A stretch of DNA of 64,000 bases from positions 20,726-84,725 of the forward strand of contig JAJYPU010000001.1 of assembly GCA_021795095.1 (NCBI GenBank), in the 5' to 3' direction. Below are positions 1 to 9,024 of this stretch, piece by piece. This DNA comes from Actinomycetes bacterium. Lineage in GTDB: Bacteria > Actinomycetota > Acidimicrobiia > Acidimicrobiales > RAAP-2. Under the pieces are notes generated by a model. That model ran no database searches. It was not told the DNA's origin and worked only from the letters and a program-made list of their open reading frames with translations. Positions within the stretch are counted from its first letter, which is position 1, and the number at the start of each line of letters is the position of its first letter. The translations under genes were made by a program, and so were the position numbers.

Positions 1-20
1 GATTTTCTGGAGAAGAGGAC

Positions 21-48
21 TTGACACGAACTCGTCACTGTGTAAGAT
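21..48 (+). promoter_or_regulatory. Sigma-70-type promoter of the LacI/GH39/ABC locus
   Basis: TTGACA at 21-26 and TAAGAT at 43-48 are separated by 16 bp, a near-consensus -35/-10 pair. Transcription would begin around 54-56, inside the first of two LacI-type operators. It is the only clear promoter ahead of the co-directional genes up to 8632. Confidence 0.7.
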
Positions 49-76
49 AAGCGCTTAACATACGCAAGCGCTTAAC
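48..76. promoter_or_regulatory. Tandem LacI-family operators
   Basis: Two copies of the palindromic core AAGCGCTT lie at 49-56 and 66-73, each extended to AAGCGCTTAAC and centred 17 bp apart. They abut the -10 box and cover the presumed start site, so binding should block initiation. The core, with its central CG, is typical of LacI/GalR operators. The adjacent LacI regulator is the obvious ligand, giving autoregulation plus control of the catabolic genes. Confidence 0.75.
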
Positions 77-111
77 CAAGTGGGCGCGTGTGACTAGTTC
101 CGGGGGGCTCG

Positions 112-1173
112 GTGGCACTGTCAGGGAAGGCGACAATTTACGCCGTAGCACAGCGGTGTGGTGTCTCGACGGCCACCGTGTCGCGCATCATGAGTGATGC
201 CACTTTCGGCAAGGGGTCGACGCGCGAGCGCGTGTTCGCCGCGGCACGTGACCTCGGGTGGGTGCCGAACGGGGCGGCGCGAAGCCTGGCCTCCAACCGT
301 GCGGGAATCGTCGGCGTTATCTTTCCAGATCTGGGTCGTTCGGGCGCCACCGAAGACGAGTCACCTCTCTACGTCGACGAGGTGATCAGGGGCGCCGAGC
401 GTGCCGCGACGCTCGCGGGTGAGGCCGTACTCATCGCGGCGTCGCGGGGGGCCTCGGGGCGCGATCTCCTTCGATCGATCGTTGGCAAAGTTGACGGACT
501 GGTTGTCGTGTCGGGGAGTCTCTCGGAGCGCGAAATCTCGACGATCTCTCGTATCGTGCCGGTGGTCATCGTCGCCAGCCTTCCGGGACGTCGCGTCCTC
601 GACCGAGCGAGCGTCGACAACCGCTCCGGCGCGCGCGAAATTGCCGCGCACCTGGTCGAGACACACGGGTACCGGGAGCTCGCGTTCGTAGGAGGACCGT
701 CCCGTTCGCCCGACTCGGCCGAGCGCTTCGCCGGTTTCTGTGAGGTGCTCGCGTCGGCACGGATCAACCCGCCGCAAGCACCGGACGACTGCGGCGACTT
801 CACCGAGGAGGGTGGCGCTGAAGCGATGCGGCGTCTACTGCTGTCGGGGCGAAAACTTCGCGCCGTGGTCTTCGGCAACGACGAGATGGCCATCGGTGGC
901 CTGCGGACCCTGCGCCGCGCGCGGGTGCGCGTTCCCGGCGACATCGCGGTGACGGGCTTTGACGACATCGCGTCCAGTCGCCGAGTGAGCCCGACACTTA
1001 CAACGGTGCGTCAGCCGATGCGCGAGCTCGGGGAGCGAGCGGTCGAGATGTTGCTGAACCGGATCGAGAATCCAACCATGGACCGCCAAGTCGTGACACT
1101 TCCGACCGCCGCCGTTGTTCGCCGTAGCTGTGGCTGTCGTACCAACGATTCGATCTCGCAACGAGGAGTGTGA
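112..1173 (+). CDS. LacI/GalR-family transcriptional repressor
   Basis: Sugar-responsive repressor of 353 residues, the usual family length. The N-terminal helix-turn-helix and hinge (residues about 9-60: YAVAQRCGVSTATVSR followed by AARDLGWVPNGAARSLA) is classic LacI. The rest is a periplasmic-binding-protein-like effector domain ending with the family features TGFDDI and LTTVRQPM. The GTG start at 112 follows a G-rich ribosome site at 102-107. The stop is 1 nt before the ATG of the glycosidase, so the two are cotranscribed. The two upstream palindromes are its probable operators. The effector sugar cannot be read from sequence; context suggests an oligosaccharide or uronide. Confidence 0.93.
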   Translation: MALSGKATIYAVAQRCGVSTATVSRIMSDATFGKGSTRERVFAAARDLGWVPNGAARSLASNRAGIVGVIFPDLGRSGATEDESPLYVDEVIRGAERAATLAGEAVLIAASRGASGRDLLRSIVGKVDGLVVVSGSLSEREISTISRIVPVVIVASLPGRRVLDRASVDNRSGAREIAAHLVETHGYRELAFVGGPSRSPDSAERFAGFCEVLASARINPPQAPDDCGDFTEEGGAEAMRRLLLSGRKLRAVVFGNDEMAIGGLRTLRRARVRVPGDIAVTGFDDIASSRRVSPTLTTVRQPMRELGERAVEMLLNRIENPTMDRQVVTLPTAAVVRRSCGCRTNDSISQRGV

Positions 1174-1174
1174 C

Positions 1175-2995
1175 ATGAGTGACCCGCTTAGGGCTCGAGA
1201 GGACTGGGAGTCTCGGATCTATGAGAGGTCCGATGCCCAGGCTGCGTTGTCGACGCTGTCGGCGCCCACGGTGGTGGTCGCCGAGCCCGGGTACGGACAC
1301 ATCCGCCTGCGCTGGGAGGCGGTGCCCGGTGCCGCCGGTTACGTCATCGAGATGGCCGCCGGCCAGGGCCCTCTGACCGTGCTTCGTCACGGGGGGAGTG
1401 ACGTCGCCGCGATTCCGGTGACGCAGTTCGCGGTGACCGGCATTGACGATGGCGTCGAGTACCGCTTTCGGATAGCGGCGGTGCGCAGTCCCGGCGATGT
1501 GATTGAAGCGTGGTCGGCGCCGGTGGTGGCGACCACGCATCGTGGCGCGCCAGCCCCGATCGAGGTGACCATCGATGCTGCCTTGGTTGTCCGGAGGCTC
1601 CAGCGCGTATGGGAGATGGTGGGCGCGGAGAGACTCTCGCAGCTGCGCTTAGGAATCGATGAGCACGGTCACGACGTCGGGCGCGAGTTCGCCGAGGCGT
1701 TGAGGATCGCCCGTGATGAGCTGGGCGTGCGATTCGTGCGTGCTCACGCCATCCTTCACGACGACCTCGAAGTCGTACGCCGAGACACCCGTGGCTCGCT
1801 CGCGTACGACTTCGGCGGCATCGATGTCGTTTACGACCGCTTGGTCGAGATGGGAATCCGCCCGATTGTGGAGCTCTCGTTCATGCCGGCGGACCTCGCC
1901 CGAGATCCCAACGCGACGGTCTTCACGTACCGGGGCATTATCTCTCCGCCGAAGGACTGGACCGAGTGGCACGATCTCGTCGCTGCCCTGGCGCGCCACC
2001 TCGTCGAGCGCTACGGGATCGACGAGGTCTCTGCATGGGGATTCGAAGTGTGGAACGAGGCCAACCTCGAGGTGTTCTGGACGGGTACCCGTGACGAGTA
2101 CCTGCATCTTTACGAGGAGGCGGCAAGAGCTGTCAAAGGGGTCGACGAGCGACTTCGTGTTGGTGGGCCCGGAAGCGCGGCCGGTGAGTGGATTGAATCG
2201 CTCCTCGACTTCACGAGTGCCCACCGAGTGCCGCTCGACTTCGTGTCGACGCACACCTACGGCAACCTGCCAATCGACCTGCGACCGCTGCTTGCGCGTT
2301 ACGGTTACGCGGGACTCCCGATCTGGTGGACGGAATGGGGCGTGGGCAGCACGCACTTCGGTGCAATTCACGATTCACCGATGGGTGCTCCCTTCATCCT
2401 CAATGGTTACGATGCCGTTCAGGGGCGGATCGACGCACTCGCCTACTGGGTGATTAGCGACCACTTCGAGGAGTTGGGACGACCGCCGAGGCTCTTTCAC
2501 GATGGCTTCGGCCTGCTCAGCGTCGGCAATCTCCGCAAGCCGAGGTTCTGGGCTACGCACCTCGCCTCGGCCCAGGGTGACGACGTCCTGAGCCTCGCTA
2601 TCAGCGGTGATGGGGCCGAGGTCCTAGTCGGGGCGAACGCGACTCGCCACGAAGACGGCTCCGTCGACGTGCTGATCTGGAACGGGACGATCAACAGTGA
2701 AATGAGCAGCGGTGATCCGCGCCTAGACCGCACGGTGAGCGTTCGCCTCCACAACCTGGTGGAGAAGTCGTACGTCGCTCGACTCGCGCGCGTCGATGTC
2801 GATCACTCCAACATCATTGGCGTCCTGCCTGCGGGTGTCGACTGGCCGGACGCCGAGACATGGTTGCACCTGCGCGCGAGCGACGTCCTCCACCAAGAGC
2901 TGCTCGCCGACGTGCAGCCGACGGGCGGGGAGGCCACAGTCACATTCTTTATCCCCATGCCGGGCGTCGCCCGGCTTCGACTATCTGCCGGATGA
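1175..2995 (+). CDS. Fibronectin-III/GH39-like glycoside hydrolase (beta-xylosidase type)
   Basis: Predicted cytoplasmic retaining glycosidase of 606 residues with no signal peptide. Residues about 25-115 form a fibronectin type III domain (LRWEAVPGAAGYVIEM, EYRFRIAAV). A GH39-like (beta/alpha)8 barrel follows from about residue 125. The acid/base glutamate is in EVWNEAN (about residue 294) and the nucleophile in WWTEWGVGS (about 386), both typical of clan GH-A. ATG at 1175 is preceded by ACGAGGAG and follows the repressor stop by 1 nt. Upstream in-frame codons reaching 1115 lie inside lacI and are rejected. Xylosidase is the common GH39 activity; alpha-iduronidase or another specificity is possible. 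It would act on imported oligosaccharides. Confidence 0.85.
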   Translation: MSDPLRAREDWESRIYERSDAQAALSTLSAPTVVVAEPGYGHIRLRWEAVPGAAGYVIEMAAGQGPLTVLRHGGSDVAAIPVTQFAVTGIDDGVEYRFRIAAVRSPGDVIEAWSAPVVATTHRGAPAPIEVTIDAALVVRRLQRVWEMVGAERLSQLRLGIDEHGHDVGREFAEALRIARDELGVRFVRAHAILHDDLEVVRRDTRGSLAYDFGGIDVVYDRLVEMGIRPIVELSFMPADLARDPNATVFTYRGIISPPKDWTEWHDLVAALARHLVERYGIDEVSAWGFEVWNEANLEVFWTGTRDEYLHLYEEAARAVKGVDERLRVGGPGSAAGEWIESLLDFTSAHRVPLDFVSTHTYGNLPIDLRPLLARYGYAGLPIWWTEWGVGSTHFGAIHDSPMGAPFILNGYDAVQGRIDALAYWVISDHFEELGRPPRLFHDGFGLLSVGNLRKPRFWATHLASAQGDDVLSLAISGDGAEVLVGANATRHEDGSVDVLIWNGTINSEMSSGDPRLDRTVSVRLHNLVEKSYVARLARVDVDHSNIIGVLPAGVDWPDAETWLHLRASDVLHQELLADVQPTGGEATVTFFIPMPGVARLRLSAG

Positions 2996-3021
2996 GTCCG
3001 GTCGAAGAGAGAAGGTAGACC

Positions 3022-4704
3022 ATGAAAACACAGATGAGGCCACACAGTGTCTGGCTTGGGATCGCGGCCGCGATGGTGGGACTCTCCCTGACCCCCACCA
3101 TCGCGGTCGCGTCGGGTGCGGGGGCTAGCGGTATCGACAGTTCGCCGCACGCCAAAACGGCGGCGCACGGCGTGCTCACCATCCAGGGCAACACGAACAA
3201 CGTCTTGAACCTTAACCCGTTCGTCGGGGGCGATCTCGGCGTCAACCTGGTGTACAACAGCCTTGAGTTGTTGAATCCCGTGAACGGGTCCCTGGCCCCG
3301 GAGCTTGCCACGAGTTTCACGGCGCCCAACGCGACGACACTCACCTACACGATCCGGCGTGGAGTGAAGTGGAGTAACGGCAAGGCGTTCACGCCGGCTG
3401 ACGTCGTGGGGACGTTCAAGCTGCTCAAGAAGTTTCCCGCGCTCGACACCGGCGGGGTTTGGTCCGTTGTCACGTCGGTGTCCGACGCCGGCAACAAGGT
3501 CACCTTCAGGCTGAAGACACCGGACGTTCCGCTACGCCAAGTGATCTCCGGGGTGCCGATCGTTCCGAGCGCGATCTGGTCGCGCCTGAGCAATCCGGCG
3601 ACGTTCACCAACACGCATCCCGTGGGCACGGGTCCCTACACGCTTAAGTCCTACGCACCGACCAAGACTGTCTTTATGAGGGTCCCGTCGTCGTTCGAAG
3701 CGTCGAGCGTGCGTCCAGAGAACGTCGCGTTCGTCGCGGGCCCGTCGACGGGGGCCGCGAACCAGCTGCTCATCGCGAGTGGTGCCTACGATTTCGCGTA
3801 CGACAACTTCCCGAACGTGAAGACCGCCTTCGTGGGCCAAGACCCGAAGCACAACGTCTACTGGTTCCCGCCGGGGGGAGTGATCTCACTGTTCATGAAC
3901 TTGACCAAGGCGCCGTTCAACAACGTCGACTTCCGCCTGGGTATGTCGTACGCGATCAATCGGTCAGCCGTAGAGAACGCCGCGCTCTTCGGGCTTGAAG
4001 GCGTCGCCCCCCAGACAGGGGCAATGCTGCCGGGACAGGCCGCCTGGACCGACCCGACGATACCGAACAAGGGATTGATCCAGCAGAACACCTCGCTGGC
4101 ACTGTCGTACTTCGCCAAGGCGGGCTACACCCAGCAGAACGGCAAACTCGTGAACTCGGCCGGCACACAGGTGGGCTTCAATATCAATTGCCCGTTGGGT
4201 TGGACCGACTGGAACGGTGCCGCGACGGAGATCGCCAAGGAACTGAATGCCCTCGGCATGAACGTGACTACGAACTTTACGGACTACACCGGTTGGGCCA
4301 ACGGGAACGCGAATGGGACCTACGACGCCAACATTGACGCATTTGGTGGAACGGGAAGCGCGTACTCGACCTACAACCCCCAGTTGAACAGCGCCTTTGA
4401 CGTGCCCCTGAACACGCCGGCGAGCAGCAACATCGAGCACTTCTCGAGCCCGGTGGTGGACCACTACCTCGCGGGCTTGGCGGCGGCGCGTACCACGGCG
4501 GCAGCGACGCCGTGGATCCACGCCCTGACCGACGTGATGTACAACCAGGTTCCGGTGCTCAACCTCTACTACGGCGGCATGTGGGGCTTGTTCTCCACGC
4601 GCCACTGGGTGGGCTGGCCTTCGGCGAAGAATCCGTACACGACGCCGGCAACGTGGAACTATGACCTGCTCGCGATCGTGATGCACGTCAAGCCGGTGAA
4701 GTAG
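3022..4704 (+). CDS. ABC transporter substrate-binding protein, family 5 (oligopeptide/oligosaccharide)
   Basis: Extracellular solute receptor of 560 residues of the SBP_bac_5 family (DppA/OppA type). A Sec signal peptide occupies residues about 1-35 (hydrophobic WLGIAAAMVGLSLTPTIAVASG), without an evident lipobox Cys. The mature part has the family pattern: NLNPFVGG, YNSLELLNP, LAPELATSF, YTIRRGVKWSNGKAFTPADV and GTGPYTLKSY. It starts 26 nt after the glycosidase, with AGAGAAGG before the ATG. Family 5 receptors bind peptides, nickel or oligosaccharides; the flanking GH39 and beta-glucuronidase genes favour an oligosaccharide ligand, which is inference. Confidence 0.9.
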   Translation: MKTQMRPHSVWLGIAAAMVGLSLTPTIAVASGAGASGIDSSPHAKTAAHGVLTIQGNTNNVLNLNPFVGGDLGVNLVYNSLELLNPVNGSLAPELATSFTAPNATTLTYTIRRGVKWSNGKAFTPADVVGTFKLLKKFPALDTGGVWSVVTSVSDAGNKVTFRLKTPDVPLRQVISGVPIVPSAIWSRLSNPATFTNTHPVGTGPYTLKSYAPTKTVFMRVPSSFEASSVRPENVAFVAGPSTGAANQLLIASGAYDFAYDNFPNVKTAFVGQDPKHNVYWFPPGGVISLFMNLTKAPFNNVDFRLGMSYAINRSAVENAALFGLEGVAPQTGAMLPGQAAWTDPTIPNKGLIQQNTSLALSYFAKAGYTQQNGKLVNSAGTQVGFNINCPLGWTDWNGAATEIAKELNALGMNVTTNFTDYTGWANGNANGTYDANIDAFGGTGSAYSTYNPQLNSAFDVPLNTPASSNIEHFSSPVVDHYLAGLAAARTTAAATPWIHALTDVMYNQVPVLNLYYGGMWGLFSTRHWVGWPSAKNPYTTPATWNYDLLAIVMHVKPVK

Positions 4705-4734
4705 CTCCGGGTAGAGACGAAACGGAAGCACTAG

Positions 4735-5736
4735 GTGGGGAGGATGAGGTTGCGGAACGTCGTAGGCAAGTTGGCGCTGTTCGTTGGCACCCTGTGGGCG
4801 GCGCTCACTTTCAACTTCATCCTTCCCCGCCTGATGCCCGGTTCCCCGGCGGACTCAGTGATCGAACGCATGACCCAGTCGGGCGTCGCCGTGACGGCCG
4901 CGATGAAGCGGGCCATTGGAATCCAGTTGGGACTTCCCCACACTTCACTACTGGTTCAGTATGGGGACTACCTGGCCAATGTCGCTCGCCTTCGCCTGGG
5001 TATGTCCACTTCGGTTCCTGGTGAGTCGGTGATGAGGGCGATCGAGGTCGCGGCGCCGTGGTCGCTGGCATTGGTGGGTTCCACGACGATCGCGACGTTC
5101 TTCCTCGGGACGCTGCTGGGCGTCTATGCGGCGTGGCACCGCCAGTCCCGAATCGACCAACTGGTCACCGTTGGTACGACGCTGACCTCATCGTTCCCCT
5201 CTTTCTGGATCGCGCTGATGCTCCTGTTCTTTTTCGGCTTCAAGCTTCGCTGGTTCCCCCTCGTCGGCGGCTACTACCCCGGAGTGACTCCCCATCTGAC
5301 GTGGAACTTCATGGTGGATGCGTCCTACCACCTGGTGCTGGGGTGGATCGCACTTGTGATCACCGGGCTCTCGGGGTGGGTCTTTGGAATGCGCAACAAC
5401 ATGGTGACCACCTTCGGGCAGGACTACGTGACCTTCGCGGAGGCCAACGGCTTGAGGGGGCGCAAGGTGGCCCTGTCTTACGCTGCTCGCAACGCGCTCT
5501 TGCCCAACGTGACGAACTTCGCGTTAGCGCTGGGCGGGGCTATCGGGGGTACGGTCCTCATCGAGGACGTCTTCGGCATACCGGGGATCGGTAGCCTACT
5601 CATTCAGGCGATCAACGCTCGGGACTATCCGCTCATGCAGGGCATCTTGCTCTTCACGTCGGTGAGCATGCTCGTGGCGCTCTTCGCGGTTGACCTGCTT
5701 TACACCTGGCTCGACCCGAGGACGCGTGCGCAATGA
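4735..5736 (+). CDS. ABC transporter permease, DppB/OppB type
   Basis: First membrane subunit (333 residues) of the importer encoded at 3022-8632. It starts with an N-terminal membrane segment (LALFVGTLWAALTFNFILPRLMPG), the usual DppB opening, followed by about five more segments. The EAA loop that contacts the ATPases is seen in YVTFAEANGLRGRKV. The GTG at 4735 has GGAAG upstream at a usable distance; the ATG at 4744 is an alternative start, but its purine-rich stretch would abut it directly. It lies 30 nt after the binding-protein gene. Confidence 0.9.
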   Translation: MGRMRLRNVVGKLALFVGTLWAALTFNFILPRLMPGSPADSVIERMTQSGVAVTAAMKRAIGIQLGLPHTSLLVQYGDYLANVARLRLGMSTSVPGESVMRAIEVAAPWSLALVGSTTIATFFLGTLLGVYAAWHRQSRIDQLVTVGTTLTSSFPSFWIALMLLFFFGFKLRWFPLVGGYYPGVTPHLTWNFMVDASYHLVLGWIALVITGLSGWVFGMRNNMVTTFGQDYVTFAEANGLRGRKVALSYAARNALLPNVTNFALALGGAIGGTVLIEDVFGIPGIGSLLIQAINARDYPLMQGILLFTSVSMLVALFAVDLLYTWLDPRTRAQ

Positions 5737-5788
5737 CGCGAATTCGGTTACGGGGCGAGCATCGACAATGCGGCCACAGGGAGGCGCG

Positions 5789-6727
5789 ATGACTGGACAC
5801 GCGACGACGCCGGTGCCAGGATCAACCACTGAGGTCGAGTGGCCCGGTGCTCATCGAGAACACGAAGTACCGGCCAGCATTCGATTCCTTGGCCGCGCCC
5901 TCGCGACGCTCTGGGGCAACACGAAGGCGCGCATCGGCCTCATCATCCTCTTCACCCTTATCGTTGTCGCGGTCTTCGCGCCACTCATCGCCCAGCAGTC
6001 GCCAACGGCCAACAATTTCGTGCCCTATCAGAACCCGAACGCGGTCAACTGGTTCGGGACGACCGGCAACGGGCAGGACGTTTTCGCCCAACTCGTCTAC
6101 GGCACGCGCGTATCGCTGTTGGTGAGCTTCGTCGCCGGCGCAATCGCTACGGTGCTCGCACTCCTAGTCGGTCTCGTCGCGGGGTTCCGTCCGGGCATCG
6201 TTGACGAGACGCTGATGTACATCACGAACCAGTACATGATCCTGCCGGGGTTGGTCCTGATTATCGTTGTATCGACCTACGTGCAGAGCGAGTCGATATG
6301 GATCACGATCATCTTCATCGGACTCACCGGCTGGCCCACGGGTGCCAAGGTGATGCGTAGCCAGGCCGTAACGCTTCGTACCAGCGACTTCGTCAACGCC
6401 GCCGTGCTCTCGGGTGAGAGGCTGCTGCGGGTGGCCTTCCGAGAGATTCTGCCGAATATGACATCGCTGGCGGCAGCCAGTTTCTTCGGGGCGGCGGGTG
6501 CCGCGCTCGCCGCGTCGGTCGGACTCGAGTTCTTGGGCATCGGCAACCCCAACACGGTGGCGTGGGGCAACCTGTTGTACTGGGCCGAGCAGGACAACGC
6601 GCTGCTCTCCAAGCAGATCCTGCTCCTCCTGGCACCCGGGATTGCGATCGCGATCTTGGCGGTATCGTTCGCCTTCATCAACTTTGGCATCGATGCACTG
6701 TCCAATCCGCGGCTGAGGGAGCGGTGA
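5789..6727 (+). CDS. ABC transporter permease, DppC/OppC type
   Basis: Second membrane subunit, 312 residues. It has an N-terminal cytoplasmic tail, then a membrane segment (ARIGLIILFTLIVVAVFAPLIA), the DppC hallmark WFGTTGNGQDVFAQLVYGTR and an EAA loop near the C-terminus (SDFVNAAVLSGERLLRV). The ATG at 5789 was chosen because AGGGAGG sits 4 nt upstream; the open frame extends to 5690, which would overlap the previous permease. Its stop overlaps the ATPase start by 1 nt (TGATG), giving tight coupling. Confidence 0.9.
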   Translation: MTGHATTPVPGSTTEVEWPGAHREHEVPASIRFLGRALATLWGNTKARIGLIILFTLIVVAVFAPLIAQQSPTANNFVPYQNPNAVNWFGTTGNGQDVFAQLVYGTRVSLLVSFVAGAIATVLALLVGLVAGFRPGIVDETLMYITNQYMILPGLVLIIVVSTYVQSESIWITIIFIGLTGWPTGAKVMRSQAVTLRTSDFVNAAVLSGERLLRVAFREILPNMTSLAAASFFGAAGAALAASVGLEFLGIGNPNTVAWGNLLYWAEQDNALLSKQILLLLAPGIAIAILAVSFAFINFGIDALSNPRLRER

Positions 6728-7719
6728 TGGCGCTCTTGGATGTCACGGGACTGAACGTCGCCTACGCGCCCCAGGGCGCCGATCGGATATGGGCGGTGCG
6801 CGACGTCGACCTGAGTTTCGAGCGAGGGGAGTTTGTCGGGGTGGTGGGCGAGTCCGGTTGCGGGAAGTCATCGCTGGCCTACGCCCTCGCGAGGATGTTG
6901 CGGCCGCCCGCGCGCATCGAGAGTGGCTCAATCGTCTTCGACGGTGTCGACATCAGCACCCTCGATCAGGAGGCGTTGCGTCAGCATCGTCGCAACGGAT
7001 TCGCACTCGTCTTGCAGAGCGGAATGAACGCCCTCAACCCGGTGCGCGACGTTCAGCATCACTTCGCGGATGTGCTGCGAGCCCACGCGGCAGTCGGCGA
7101 GCGCTGGAATCGGGCGTCGGTTCGCGAGCGCGCCGCGGAGCTCCTCGAGGGCGTCGGACTCGACGCTGGCGTTCTCGGCCGGTTCCCCCACGAACTCTCT
7201 GGCGGCATGCGCCAGCGGGTCTCCATTGCGATCGCGCTCTCGCTCGAGCCCAAACTCGTGATCTTCGACGAGCCGACGACGGCGCTGGACGTCATCGTCC
7301 AGCGTTCGGTGATGTCCACGATCAAGAGCCTGCAAGAGGGTCGAGGGTTCACCGCGATCCTCATCACTCATGATCTGGGCGACGTGCTCGACTCCGCGGA
7401 CCGGTTGCTCGTCATGTACGCCGGGCGCATCGTCGAGGATCAGCCGACCGTCGACCTGACCCGCGGCGAGCATCATCCCTACACCGAGGCGCTACTACGC
7501 TGTTTCGCCGATCCGCGGGCGGACGAGGTTGTGCTCGAAGATATCCCGGGCACTCCACCCGACCTCTCGCTGGCTATCCCCGGATGCTCCTTCGAGCCGC
7601 GGTGCTCGGTGGCGGCGTCCCCCTGCTCGACGACGCAGCCCGTGCTCACACCGCTCGGGAACGGCCGGGTCTCGTGTCACGTTCGCGCCGGTCTGGTCGA
7701 GGGAGCCAGTCGTGGGTAA
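6727..7719 (+). CDS. ABC transporter ATP-binding protein, DppD/OppD type
   Basis: ATPase of the importer, 330 residues. It has Walker A GESGCGKSS, Q-loop LQSGMNALNP, signature LSGGMRQRV, Walker B LVIFDEPTTALD and the switch His in ITHDLGD. The C-terminus carries the oligopeptide-type extension with a CSFEPRCSVAASPC cluster (two CxxxxxC-like cysteines), which binds a metal or iron-sulfur centre in some DppD proteins. The ATG overlaps the preceding permease stop. It pairs with the ATPase at 7712, as family-5 transporters use two different ATPases. Confidence 0.92.
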   Translation: MALLDVTGLNVAYAPQGADRIWAVRDVDLSFERGEFVGVVGESGCGKSSLAYALARMLRPPARIESGSIVFDGVDISTLDQEALRQHRRNGFALVLQSGMNALNPVRDVQHHFADVLRAHAAVGERWNRASVRERAAELLEGVGLDAGVLGRFPHELSGGMRQRVSIAIALSLEPKLVIFDEPTTALDVIVQRSVMSTIKSLQEGRGFTAILITHDLGDVLDSADRLLVMYAGRIVEDQPTVDLTRGEHHPYTEALLRCFADPRADEVVLEDIPGTPPDLSLAIPGCSFEPRCSVAASPCSTTQPVLTPLGNGRVSCHVRAGLVEGASRG

Positions 7720-8632
7720 CTCGCGGGCATCGGTGCAGACCACGGGGTCGTCGCCCAGGGCGTCACTTACTGTCGAACACGTGTCCAAGACGTATCTGGT
7801 GCATCGTGGCGCCCGTGGGACACACCCTGCCGTCGACGACGTGTCCTTCGAGATTGCTCCCGGTGCGTCTCTCGGACTGGTGGGAGCGAGCGGGAGCGGC
7901 AAGAGCACGCTGGCCAAGATGATCCTCGGTACGGATCGCCCCACATCGGGTCAGATCCACTACGGCGATCTGGCAATTGAGCGGATCCGCCGCCGCGAGC
8001 TTCGTACGCTCCACCGTCGCGTGCAGATGGTCTTCCAGGACCCCTACGGCGCCCTCAATCCGATGCACACGGTTGAGTATGTCGTCAGTCGACCCTGCAT
8101 CAACTTCCTCGGACTGTCCCGGAGCGCAGCGTTGGCGAGGACCCACGAATTACTCGAAGCGGTGGGACTCGTTCCCACCGCCCAGTTCGCGAAAAAGCTA
8201 CCTCACCAGCTCTCGGGCGGTCAGCGTCAACGCGTGGTCATCGCTCGCGCCCTCGCCTCAGAACCAGAGCTCATCGTCGCCGACGAGCCGGTGTCAATGC
8301 TGGACGTGTCGATGCGCGCGGGTATCTTGAAACTGCTCGCCACATTGCGTGAGGAACGCAATATCAGCCTTCTCTACATCACCCATGACTTACTCAGCGC
8401 ACGAGTTATCACCGATCAGATCCTGGTCCTCAACGAGGGGCAGGTTGTCGAGCGAGGCGAGACCAAACACGTGCTCCAGCATCCGACACACGAGTACACG
8501 GTGCGTCTGCTCGATGCCGTGACGACGTCGGCTCTGCGGCGCGAGGACGCGGGATTGGGTCAGAGGTCGAGCGATGAGTGTCCAGTCACGACGGTGGATG
8601 AGTCGGAGCGGGCACAGCCTGGGGCCACCTGA
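7712..8632 (+). CDS. ABC transporter ATP-binding protein, DppF/OppF type
   Basis: Second ATPase subunit, 306 residues. Walker A GASGSGKSTLAK, Q-loop FQDPYGALNP, signature LSGGQRQRV, Walker B LIVADEPVSMLD and ITHDLLSA are all intact. The GTG at 7712 overlaps the end of the previous gene by 8 nt and has GGGAG upstream; the open frame runs back to 7529 but that part is antiparallel to nothing conserved and overlaps the DppD C-terminus. The C-terminus lacks the cysteine extension seen in its partner. Confidence 0.9.
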   Translation: MGNSRASVQTTGSSPRASLTVEHVSKTYLVHRGARGTHPAVDDVSFEIAPGASLGLVGASGSGKSTLAKMILGTDRPTSGQIHYGDLAIERIRRRELRTLHRRVQMVFQDPYGALNPMHTVEYVVSRPCINFLGLSRSAALARTHELLEAVGLVPTAQFAKKLPHQLSGGQRQRVVIARALASEPELIVADEPVSMLDVSMRAGILKLLATLREERNISLLYITHDLLSARVITDQILVLNEGQVVERGETKHVLQHPTHEYTVRLLDAVTTSALRREDAGLGQRSSDECPVTTVDESERAQPGAT

Positions 8633-9024
8633 GCGAGGTAGCCGGGATGCCCCGCCACGAGGACGCCGAGATGCTCGAGGGGAGTTGCCTGACGCTCGCG
8701 CGACAACGGTTCCCAAGCGCTATTCGACCCAGGTCGGCGCGCTCGCTCGCCGGTACGTCGTGGAGAATGAGAAGAGGACGTAGCGACGCGCGGCCGTTGG
8801 TGCAATCACGAGGAGGGTGTGGTTGATGCGGGACGCCGATCCACGGTGTCGACGCACGAGGTTGGCGCGTTGTATCCCCTCTTGCCACGTTGTTGGGCCC
8901 ACATCACAATTCGCGGACCGACCACCGTGGTGCGACGGGCACCCATGATCACAGTGTCGCGAACAGTACCGACTTCGCGCTTCGCTGAGAACCACCGCCT
9001 GTTCTCACCGACAAGGAGGAGACC
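8633..9024. other. 392-bp gap between the ATPase gene and uidA
   Basis: No protein-like open frame is recognisable. Short overlapping frames here have no family features and are Arg/Ser rich. A single AAGCGCTA at 8715-8722 matches 7 of 8 bases of the operator core at 49-73 and could be an auxiliary LacI site. The last 12 bases hold the strong ribosome site of uidA (AAGGAGGA at 9013-9020). Confidence 0.5.

Noticed and set aside
8574..8783. Open frame of 69 codons overlapping the end of the DppF-like gene
   Set aside because: No ribosome site, overlaps a well-supported gene by 59 nt and shows only Arg/Ser-rich sequence.
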